Source: a virus. Taken from it: a stretch of DNA of 23,908 nucleotides. A model generated the notes under the pieces. That model was not told where the DNA came from. It did not search any database and saw only the letters and a program-made list of their open reading frames with translations. Position numbers and translations under genes: made by a program. The stretch covers positions 1 to 23,908 of IMG/VR virus record IMGVR_UViG_3300036854_000033; one strand, given 5' to 3'. Below are positions 5,540-12,254 of the stretch, in pieces (within the stretch, counting starts at the first letter, position 1; every line of letters starts with the position of its first letter).

Positions 5540-6285
5540 GTCGACAGCCCGTGCTCGCGGGCGAGCCGGTCGCGTTCGACGGCCTGGTCGGCGGCGCTCC
5601 TGTGCCAGATCGGCGCCGACCCACCGGACGTTCCCGTCTGTGCGGCGCTCCCGCCGGTGTTCGCCCCGTGGATGTAGTAGCGCCACGTCCGAATGCCACA
5701 GACATGGTGGAAGCGGGCGCCAGCGTCGAGCAGGCGGAGCAGCAGCCCGTAGTCCTCGCAGTCGCGCGGCCATTCGACGCTGTACGGCTCGGGCATGCCG
5801 CCGACCCGCCGGACCAGGTCGGTCCGGACGAGGTAGGTCACGGGGATGAAGTTGCCAACGTCACGCAGCCAGCGCTCCTGTTCGGGGCCGAACGGCACGT
5901 CGATGGGGCTGGCGACCAGCCGGCCGTGCCAGGGCGCGGCGAGCGGGTCCCGTCCGCCGACGATCACCGGGTAGGAGTAGACCAGGTCGGCGCCGGTTGC
6001 GGCGGCGGCCATGAGCAGGGTGGACAGGTGGTCGGGGAGGAGTTCGTCGTCGTCGTCCAGCCATGCCATCCAGGTGGTCGACACGGCGGCGAGGCCGACG
6101 TTGCGAGCACGGGCAGCGCCCTCCCCGGCATGGTCTTCGACGACGACGATGCTCGCCGGGCGCCTCGTCTGCCGGCCGACGGAGGCGAGCGCGCGGGCGA
6201 GCATCTGCTCCCGGCCGGGGATCGTGGGGGTGACCACGGTCACGTCGGCGGTCTCCCCACCCAGCTCGTGGACTTCAGGGATCAT
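5536..6285 (-). CDS. Glycosyltransferase family 2 (GT-A)
   Basis: A 249-aa protein. ADVTVVTPTIPGREQMLARA at 13-32 is the classic GT2 opening, followed by ASVGRQT and IVVVEDHAGEGAARARNVGL. MAWLDDDDELLPDHL carries the metal-binding acidic motif at 77-80. WPRDCEDYGLLLRLLDAGARF contains the ED pair expected for the catalytic base region. The ATG at 6285 overlaps the preceding stop (ATGA). Role: sugar transfer from a nucleotide donor, probably to virion protein or surface glycan; specificity cannot be read from sequence. Confidence 0.88.
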   Translation of the reverse strand: MIPEVHELGGETADVTVVTPTIPGREQMLARALASVGRQTRRPASIVVVEDHAGEGAARARNVGLAAVSTTWMAWLDDDDELLPDHLSTLLMAAAATGADLVYSYPVIVGGRDPLAAPWHGRLVASPIDVPFGPEQERWLRDVGNFIPVTYLVRTDLVRRVGGMPEPYSVEWPRDCEDYGLLLRLLDAGARFHHVCGIRTWRYYIHGANTGGSAAQTGTSGGSAPIWHRSAADQAVERDRLAREHGLST

Positions 6286-6995
6286 CCGGTGACTCCTCTA
6301 AGGGCTTCGCGGATACGGGCCGCGTCGGCGGGGAAGCTATCACGCTGCCACGCCAGGTACGCGGCCCGGTCCCAGGCGTCCGCATCGGGGTGGTTGACCC
6401 GCCGGTAGACCTCGTCCATGTCCGCCTTCCCCGCCGCAGGGTGGAGGTGCTCGATGACCACCCGGGGGAGGTAGCACAGTTGCTCGGTCGCCTCGCCGAG
6501 CTGCTTCCACGCGTTGTCGACGTACAGGTGCCGCAGGCCCGGCGGGCTCATCCAGCCGAGCGCCCGGACGATCCGGGCGTCCATGAACACGGCGGTCGGC
6601 AGGGCTCGGCGTTGGAACAGGTCGTCGCCGTAGACGATGCCGTAGCCCGTCTGGATCGCGTCCAGGACCATCTGGTCCCAGCCATGGGTGCGGGGGACGT
6701 GGTCGTCGCCCATGAACCCGACCGCGTGGAAGCCGGCCGCGTAGGCGATGGCGTAGTCGTTGAGCGTCCCGCCGAGCGCGCCGGCCGGGTGGCGGGGGGC
6801 TTCGCAGAGCTGCACGTCGGCAGGCCAGCGGGCGGCGAGGTAGGTGTAGGCGGACAGGAGCGGGTCGTCGTCGTCGACGGCGACGACCAGGTGGCCATCC
6901 CCGGTCGTGGTCCGCTGCCACGCGCTGACCAGCCGGGCGACGTTCCCCGCCCGCTGCCGGGACGGGACGATGACGGCCACCTTCGGCCTACGCAT
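6282..6995 (-). CDS. Glycosyltransferase-like protein (GT-A, GT2-related)
   Basis: A 237-aa protein. KVAVIVPSRQRAGNVARLVS is a GT2-like first strand and helix, LVVAVDDDDPLLSAY (37-51) an acidic donor-site loop, and FMGDDHVPRTHGWD (94-107) the DxD equivalent. ALPTAVFMDARIVRALGWMS follows. This resembles the short phage glycosyltransferases that sense a nucleotide sugar with a GDDH motif. The ATG at 6995 overlaps the epimerase stop by 8 nt (ATGCGTAG), and its stop overlaps the next gene's ATG. It is inferred to act in the same glycan pathway as its neighbours. Confidence 0.82.
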   Translation of the reverse strand: MRRPKVAVIVPSRQRAGNVARLVSAWQRTTTGDGHLVVAVDDDDPLLSAYTYLAARWPADVQLCEAPRHPAGALGGTLNDYAIAYAAGFHAVGFMGDDHVPRTHGWDQMVLDAIQTGYGIVYGDDLFQRRALPTAVFMDARIVRALGWMSPPGLRHLYVDNAWKQLGEATEQLCYLPRVVIEHLHPAAGKADMDEVYRRVNHPDADAWDRAAYLAWQRDSFPADAARIREALRGVTG

Positions 6996-7869
6996 CCAGG
7001 GCCATCCTGATCCCCTCGGTGAGCCGGACCTTCGGATGGTAGTAGTCGGTGAGCAGGGTCGGGTCGCCGACGCGGCGCAGCACCCCGGTCGGGGCGCTGG
7101 GCACGTGGCGCAGCGGCGGGTCGTAGCCGGCGGCGGCGCAGACGAGCGCGGCCAGCTCGTCCATCGACGTGCCGATCCCGGTGCACAGGTTCACCGGGCC
7201 GGTGACCTCCTGGGCGGCGAGGGCGAGGGTCGCCGAGACCACGTCGGAGACGTGGACGAAGTCGCGGACCTGCCGCCCGGATCCCCACACCCGGAACGGG
7301 TCGGCCTTCGCGCGGGCGCGGGCGATGAACGCCCCGAACGGCATGCTCACGCTCTGCCCGGTCCCGTAGCCGGAAAACGGCCGGACGATCGTGGTCCCCA
7401 CCCCGGCGGCGCGCAGCTCGGCGCAGAGCATCTCCCCGGTCAGCTTCACCCACCCATACCAGCCGTCCGGGCGGCCGATGAACTCCGGGAACGCCCCGGT
7501 CGGCTGGTCCGCTTCGGCGAGGGGTGGCGCGGCACGGGAGCCTTGCAGGATCGCCGGGTACACCGCGGAGCTGGACAGGTAGACGAGCCGGCGTGGCTTC
7601 GCCTGCGCGGCCCAGCGGACCACGCAGGCGTCCAGGTCGGCGTTCTCGGTGACGGCGAGGCGGCGCCGGTCGATCCGGAGCCGGTCGGTGACCACGGCGG
7701 CGGCGTGGACGACCAGGTCGTAGCTGGTCGCGTCGTCGGCCAGCCAGTCGCGCAGGTCGGTGGCGTAGCCACGCCGGTCGACGCGGGTGGTCGTCCAGCC
7801 GCGCCGGTCCGCTTCGGCGGCGAACGCCTCGCCGAGGAAGCCGGCCGCGCCGAGAACGAGGAGCTTCAT
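6988..7869 (-). CDS. NAD-dependent sugar epimerase/dehydratase (extended SDR)
   Basis: A 293-aa protein. MKLLVLGAAGFLGEAF gives the GxxGxxG cofactor motif at residues 7-13. LVVHAAAVV follows, then RRLVYLSSSAVYP with the catalytic Ser near 99-101, and DGWYGWVKLTGE with the YxxxK pair Y138/K142. RQVRDFVHVSDVV is the conserved RDFVHVxD of nucleotide-sugar epimerases. Length fits the family. It probably supplies or modifies the nucleotide sugar used by the adjacent transferases; the exact substrate is unknown. The ATG at 7869 overlaps the methyltransferase stop (ATGA); a GTG two codons upstream is possible but less likely. Confidence 0.9.
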   Translation of the reverse strand: MKLLVLGAAGFLGEAFAAEADRRGWTTTRVDRRGYATDLRDWLADDATSYDLVVHAAAVVTDRLRIDRRRLAVTENADLDACVVRWAAQAKPRRLVYLSSSAVYPAILQGSRAAPPLAEADQPTGAFPEFIGRPDGWYGWVKLTGEMLCAELRAAGVGTTIVRPFSGYGTGQSVSMPFGAFIARARAKADPFRVWGSGRQVRDFVHVSDVVSATLALAAQEVTGPVNLCTGIGTSMDELAALVCAAAGYDPPLRHVPSAPTGVLRRVGDPTLLTDYYHPKVRLTEGIRMALDA

Positions 7870-8468
7870 TCGCACACCCAGATCCCGAACGTGTAGACGG
7901 CACGCGGGTCGACGGTAGCAACCAGCAGCGGCGCCCAGCCTGCCTTGGCGAGCATGCCGGTCACGTCAGGGATGTCCCACGCCCAGTAGTGCTCCGGGTT
8001 GTCGTCGTCGTGAGCACCGACCGGGGTGGAGGCGACGAGGAAGCGGGCGTGGGGGCGGAGCTGGATGAGCAGCCCGTCCGGGTCGGCGAGGTGTTCCAGG
8101 GTCTCGGAGCAGACGTAGACGCTCGCCTGGCCGAGCATGGCAAGGGAGCCGGGCAGGGAGCCGGGGACGGTGACGCTCGGCACGAGCGGGCTGGTCCGTC
8201 GGACGCCGAGGGCGTCGCCGAGGACGAGCAGGCTCGCGCCGACCTGGGCGGCGAGCACGGCGGGGATCGCGGCGTCGCCGCAGGACAGGTCGGCGACGAC
8301 GGCGAGGGGGACGTGACCAGCGAGGGCGACCGTGGCCAGGCCGACGGTCGCGCGGACCCGGATGCGGTGGTCCGGCCAGGTGTCGTGCTGGTAGCCGTGC
8401 GGGTAGCGCTCGGCGTACCAGCCGGCCTCGTCGGCGGGTGGGCGGAACTCCCGGAGCTGTCGGCGCAC
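7866..8468 (-). CDS. SAM-dependent methyltransferase (class I)
   Basis: A 200-aa protein. VVADLSCGDAAIP at 57-69 is motif I with the Gly-rich SAM loop in a shortened form (DLSCGD instead of DxGxGxG). VYVCSETLEHLADPD at 117-131 matches the motif of Methyltransf_11/12/23 enzymes. FLVASTPVGAHDDDNPEHYW resembles sugar or small-molecule O-methyltransferases. As first gene of the glycosylation unit it may methylate a sugar. The GTG at 8468 has no ribosome binding site but TAGGCT ends 7 nt before it, suggesting a leaderless start. The preceding tail gene ends 10 nt upstream. Confidence 0.8.
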   Translation of the reverse strand: MRRQLREFRPPADEAGWYAERYPHGYQHDTWPDHRIRVRATVGLATVALAGHVPLAVVADLSCGDAAIPAVLAAQVGASLLVLGDALGVRRTSPLVPSVTVPGSLPGSLAMLGQASVYVCSETLEHLADPDGLLIQLRPHARFLVASTPVGAHDDDNPEHYWAWDIPDVTGMLAKAGWAPLLVATVDPRAVYTFGIWVCE

Positions 8469-8475
8469 GTAGGGG

Positions 8476-8481
8476 AGCCTA
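8476..8481 (-). promoter_or_regulatory. -10 element for a leaderless methyltransferase mRNA
   Basis: The minus-strand TAGGCT overlaps the stop of the tail gene and lies exactly 7 nt before the GTG at 8468. No -35 match is seen. A direct repeat GGTTGCCG (plus strand 8493-8500 and 8503-8510) lies just upstream. It would start the glycosylation operon independently of the tail genes. Confidence 0.35.
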
Positions 8482-9234
8482 GACCACCCGCGGGTTGCCG
8501 TCGGTTGCCGCGGGCGGGTGCAGCAGCTTGGAGCACAGCACGAACACTGCCGGCGTCCACGCGGCCACGGTGCCGGTGCCGGCGCCGGTGCGCCTGACCT
8601 GAATGCGGAACGACGCGGCCACCCGACTCCGGTCGTCCCACGCGCCGCACAGCGCCGGGTGGATCCAGTCGAAGTAGACGATGCTGGCTCGGTTGGCGAC
8701 CAGCGACGCGACGGCGGTGACCTGCCCGGTCTGGGCCTCTAGCAGGCGCACCTCGGCGGTCTGCCCGACGGGGGTGTCGAACTGGGCCTGGACTTGCAGC
8801 ACCTCGTGGACCGGCCAGACGTTCGGCGCGAGCCACACGTCGACCCAGGTCCCGGTCGGCCAGCCGGCCGGGGTGACCGGGTAGGTCGGCTGGTTGAAGG
8901 CGACGGGCACGTTGTGCTCGGGCATGACCAGGCCGCGCCCGCCCGCCGAGGCGGCCAGGAGCACCCCCGCGCCGTCGCCGCGCAACGCGACGCCGTACAG
9001 GTCGGTGGTGGGCTCACCGACGCCGCCGCCGCTCAGGGGCACGTTGCCAAGGGTGAACCAGTCGTGCCCGGTGTCGTCCTGGAAGCGGAGCGCGCCGCCG
9101 ACGAAGTTGCTCGCGCCGAGCGCCCTGGCGGCCTGCAAGACACGGACGGCGTCTTCCAGGCCGCGGACGCGGCGTTCCAGCCAGGTCACGTCCGGGGGGC
9201 GCTGCCCGGTGACCGTGCGGGGTCCCATGGTCAC
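8479..9234 (-). CDS. Minor tail protein with coiled-coil start
   Basis: A 251-aa protein. Residues about 15-45 (TWLERRVRGLEDAVRVLQAA) form a short amphipathic helix, the usual trimerisation start of phage tail fibre proteins. It is followed by beta-rich sequence with GALRFQDDTGHDWFTLG and, near the end, FRIQVRRTGAGTG, which could be a jelly-roll domain. It sits after the other minor tail genes and before the glycosylation genes, fitting a tail-tip or receptor-contact protein. The GTG at 9234 has AAAGGAA 6 nt upstream; an ATG two codons later is the alternative. No enzymatic motif seen. Confidence 0.7.
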   Translation of the reverse strand: MTMGPRTVTGQRPPDVTWLERRVRGLEDAVRVLQAARALGASNFVGGALRFQDDTGHDWFTLGNVPLSGGGVGEPTTDLYGVALRGDGAGVLLAASAGGRGLVMPEHNVPVAFNQPTYPVTPAGWPTGTWVDVWLAPNVWPVHEVLQVQAQFDTPVGQTAEVRLLEAQTGQVTAVASLVANRASIVYFDWIHPALCGAWDDRSRVAASFRIQVRRTGAGTGTVAAWTPAVFVLCSKLLHPPAATDGNPRVV

Positions 9235-9246
9235 GTGCGGTTCCTT

Positions 9247-10395
9247 TCAGGCTTCCACGGTCACGGTCCCTTCGGGGAGGGGTGCTTCCCCGGGGAGGAT
9301 GACGACGGGGTGGATGGTCTCCTCAGCCGGGTCGAGTTCCCAGGCGACCACCCGCGCGATCGTGGCGTAGCCCTGCGGGTGGCGCGGGCCGACCAGGTTC
9401 AGGCCGATGTCGTCGCCGAGGCCGAAGTCGGCGCCGACCATCGGGGTGACGAACGCGCGGGCGGAGAGGGTGATCGCGTCCGCGCCCCGGTTCATGAGCT
9501 TCAACGCGGCCTGCGCGTGGGCGTTCAGGGTGGAGGTGTTGCTGATCGACGTGCTCGGCGTGTAGCGGTACTCGTAGCGGGGCCAGCCGGCGGCGAACAG
9601 GGCGGCGTCGCGGGCGGGGGCGCTTTGGGGGCGGAGGTCGCCTTCCCCGCTGGACGTGGCGATCACGTGGTTCGACCCGTCCCCGTCGGCGTAGCTTTCC
9701 ACAAGCTCGTAGGTGGCCTCGCTCACCCCCGTCGTTTCCAGCCAGGCGACCGGGCCGAAGGTCGGGTCGGCGGCGGAGCCGATCCGTTTGCGGGCGAGGA
9801 AGCGCTTGCGGACCGTGGTCTGGTTGGCGTCCTGCCACTCGGGCAGGATCGTCCACTCGGGGCCGTCGAGCACGCCCATGAGTTCTTGCAGGGCGGTCCG
9901 CACGGTCTTGTCGTCGGTGGCCAGGTAGGTTCGGTCGCGGAGGGTCCCGGTTGCGGGCATGTCCAGGGTCAGGCCGATCCCTTCGGTCGTGTTCGCATCG
10001 TTGACCAGCCCCCTGGCGATCACGTTCACCTCGTCCTGTTGCACCCAGGTGTGGTTGGCGACGAAGCGGCGGGACAGGTAGCCCTCTAGGGTGACGCAGC
10101 CGAGGGTGAGCCCGGCGGCGCTGCCGCCGCGCCGGTCGAGGACGATCCCGGCCCACAGCGGGTTCCCGTCGACGACGGCGACGACCATCGTGCGGCCCTT
10201 CTCCGTCGCGGCTTCCCAGTTGTCGGGTGGCTGCCCGGCGCTCGGGCTGCCGGCGAGGGGCAGGGTGAACTGGGCGGAGGCGGCGTCGCCGAGGATCGCG
10301 CCGAGCCTCCCCGACGGGATGAGGTCGGGCAGCTCGGCGAGGATCGACCCGGTGACCAGGTCGCAGCCGAGCCAGGCGAGGTCGACGTGGGCCAC
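9247..10395 (-). CDS. Minor tail protein (actinophage baseplate / tail-tip type)
   Basis: A 382-aa protein. It has features I associate with actinophage minor tail proteins in this position: LGCDLVTGSILAELPDL at the start, then TLPLAG, GRTMVVAVVDGNPLWAGIVL, LGCVTLEGYLSRRFV and ALQELMGVLDGPEWTI. Related to the ReqiPepy6 Gp37-like group and probably the hub/tail-tip protein after the distal tail protein. The C-terminal part ends in LVGPRHPQGYATIARVVAWE, typical of hub beta domains. The GTG at 10395 lies 4 nt after the previous stop. No lytic domain is visible. Confidence 0.8.
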   Translation of the reverse strand: MAHVDLAWLGCDLVTGSILAELPDLIPSGRLGAILGDAASAQFTLPLAGSPSAGQPPDNWEAATEKGRTMVVAVVDGNPLWAGIVLDRRGGSAAGLTLGCVTLEGYLSRRFVANHTWVQQDEVNVIARGLVNDANTTEGIGLTLDMPATGTLRDRTYLATDDKTVRTALQELMGVLDGPEWTILPEWQDANQTTVRKRFLARKRIGSAADPTFGPVAWLETTGVSEATYELVESYADGDGSNHVIATSSGEGDLRPQSAPARDAALFAAGWPRYEYRYTPSTSISNTSTLNAHAQAALKLMNRGADAITLSARAFVTPMVGADFGLGDDIGLNLVGPRHPQGYATIARVVAWELDPAEETIHPVVILPGEAPLPEGTVTVEA

Positions 10396-10399
10396 GGGC

Positions 10400-11329
10400 T
10401 CAGGCCCACAGCAGGTAGGCGACGGTCACGCTGTCGGAGACGATCGCCGCGTTGGTCTGGTTCCACACGCGGACCAGGAACGTCGTCGCCGAGATCCCGT
10501 ACGGGCCGACGTGCCCGACAGGGATGTTGCTCGACCCGGAGCTGGGCGCCCGGGGGGAGACGAGCCCGCTGACCGGGGTGAAGCCGGCGCCGTGGGTGAC
10601 GGTCAGCACCCCGGTGCCGTCGGTCGTGCCGGTGGCCTCGCCCCAGTGGACCCTGCTCGCCCCCGTCGTCGTCTTCTGCGGCGCGGAGACGAGGTACTGC
10701 CACGCCGCGCCGTCGTAGACCTGTAGCAGCTTCGTGGCCAGGTCGAACACGGTGAGCCCGCCGAACGTGGACAGGGTCGCCCGGTCGGTGGTCGAGCGGA
10801 CGGGGACGATCCCGCCGGTTGCGGCGGTGAACGCCCCGTCGATGGTCACGGCCGGGCTGCCCGCGCCGACCTTCGGCACGTCGATGGACGCGAGCCGGAG
10901 GGAGCTGGCGGGCAGGGCGGGCAGGGCCGGGCTGGGCGCGGGCGTCCCCGCCAGGTACTCCGCTTGGGCGAAGCGGCTGCCGCTCCCGTCTTCGTCGTTG
11001 TCGTAGACGCGGACGTAGACGAGGTCCTTGCGGGGGTTGGTCGCGTCCTGGGCGGTGAGGGTGAGGGTTACGTCGGACGGGAAGGCGACTAGGTAGGGGC
11101 CTTGCACGCTCGTGAGGCCCGGGTCGACGATGCAGGTGCCCGCCTTGACCGTGATCGTCGTCCCGGACAGCTGGACGTTCAGGGAAGTCCCGCCCGGCCG
11201 GACGCCTGCGCGGGCGCCGACCGGGCGGCCGGCGAACAGGCCGAGGGCGGCGAGGCCGGCGCGCAGCTCGTTCGCGGTGTAGGCGGGCGCCCCGGCGGAG
11301 GCGTTGATCCACAGCGGGTCGACGGTCAC
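10400..11329 (-). CDS. Minor tail protein (actinophage)
   Basis: A 309-aa protein. VDPLWINASAGAPAYTANEL, AGTCIVDPGLTSVQGPYLVA, RKDLVYVRVYDNDEDGSG and AEYLAGTPAPSPALPALPA are segments I recognise as characteristic of a conserved actinophage tail-tip/minor tail family. The C-terminal half (from about residue 170) is beta-rich and ends in VWNQTNAAIVSDSVTVAYLL, suggesting a jelly-roll domain. The GTG at 11329 has AGAAAGGA 7 nt upstream. It lies between the distal-tail-like and hub-like genes, probably a baseplate or fibre component. Confidence 0.78.
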   Translation of the reverse strand: MTVDPLWINASAGAPAYTANELRAGLAALGLFAGRPVGARAGVRPGGTSLNVQLSGTTITVKAGTCIVDPGLTSVQGPYLVAFPSDVTLTLTAQDATNPRKDLVYVRVYDNDEDGSGSRFAQAEYLAGTPAPSPALPALPASSLRLASIDVPKVGAGSPAVTIDGAFTAATGGIVPVRSTTDRATLSTFGGLTVFDLATKLLQVYDGAAWQYLVSAPQKTTTGASRVHWGEATGTTDGTGVLTVTHGAGFTPVSGLVSPRAPSSGSSNIPVGHVGPYGISATTFLVRVWNQTNAAIVSDSVTVAYLLWA

Positions 11330-11345
11330 GGGACGGTCCTTTCTG

Positions 11346-12254
11346 TCACAGCCAGGCGTCGCGCCAGCAGAGCGTGGCGAGCGCGTTGGGGCTCGGCGTG
11401 GCCGCGTCGAAGGCGAGTTCGTTGTCGCCCGGGTAGACGGCAGGCCAGTCGCCGGAGACGAGCGAGCGCCGTGACGCGACCCCGTTGAACATGACCGTGT
11501 GCGCGGCCGTGTCGATCTCAAGCCACTGCCCGACCAGGAGCGCGCCGTGGTAGCGGAGGGTGGCCGCCTGGCCGCCGGCCGGGGTGCCGGTCAGGCGGGG
11601 GTCGGTGACCGGCCCGTCGATGACCGCGGAGAGGCCGCTCGCCGCGGTCCCGTGGTTGGTCACGGTCGCGCGGCCGGCGACGACCGAGCCGGAGATCACA
11701 AACGGTGTGGTGAGGGGGACGAGCAGCCCACCGGCCTGGGCGGGGAGGGACAGGGCGACGCAGGTAGGGTCGCCGCCCGCGTAGACGGTCGGGTCGAGGC
11801 AGCGGAACGTGCAACGGGCGAGCGTCCAGCCACGGAACGCGGTCTGCGCGTCCAGCTCAACGCCACGCGGGCGGCCGTAGAGGACGTAGCTGGCCGCGCC
11901 GACCGTCCAGGACAGGGGGACGTCGGTGTGGGACGGTGCCATCGCCGCGGTGAGGCGCTGCTGTAGTCCAAGCCAGCGAGTGGTGCCGGGCAGGTGCCGG
12001 TTCGGGCCGAGGCCGCTGCCCAGCGGGTCCCGGTCGGTGTTGCGGACGAGGAGTTCGATGAGCACGTCACGGGCGCCCGGCCACTCCGCCCCCGACCAGC
12101 TTCCCGGCGCCCAGGCGCGGGGGTTCTCCGCGTCGGCGCGGACCTCGGCGTTCCACGGGTTGAAGCCGAGCAGGACGAACTCCCCGTCGTTCGGGTCGAA
12201 GGTCTCGCCGCGGAGGGTGACGACCACGTCGGGGGTGGGGGCGCAGGCGCTCAC
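11346..12254 (-). CDS. Distal tail protein-like / minor tail protein
   Basis: A 302-aa protein, the first gene after the tape measure, where siphoviruses usually encode the distal tail protein (Dit). FVLLGFNPWNAEVRADAENP and GARDVLIELLVRN match the N-terminal domain of actinophage Dit-like proteins, and FRGWTLARCTFRCLDPTVYA the end of that domain. Residues about 190-300 form a galectin-like beta domain that includes LEIDTAAHTVMFNG and NELAFDA. The GTG at 12254 overlaps the tape measure stop as GTGA. It probably forms the ring joining tail tube and tip. Confidence 0.78.
   Translation of the reverse strand: MSACAPTPDVVVTLRGETFDPNDGEFVLLGFNPWNAEVRADAENPRAWAPGSWSGAEWPGARDVLIELLVRNTDRDPLGSGLGPNRHLPGTTRWLGLQQRLTAAMAPSHTDVPLSWTVGAASYVLYGRPRGVELDAQTAFRGWTLARCTFRCLDPTVYAGGDPTCVALSLPAQAGGLLVPLTTPFVISGSVVAGRATVTNHGTAASGLSAVIDGPVTDPRLTGTPAGGQAATLRYHGALLVGQWLEIDTAAHTVMFNGVASRRSLVSGDWPAVYPGDNELAFDAATPSPNALATLCWRDAWL

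Noticed and set aside
4650-5705. A longer version of the GT2 gene starting at 5705
   Set aside because: The extra N-terminal translation is Arg/Pro-rich and overlaps two coupled genes; the GT2 fold begins at the GTGA overlap at 5369.
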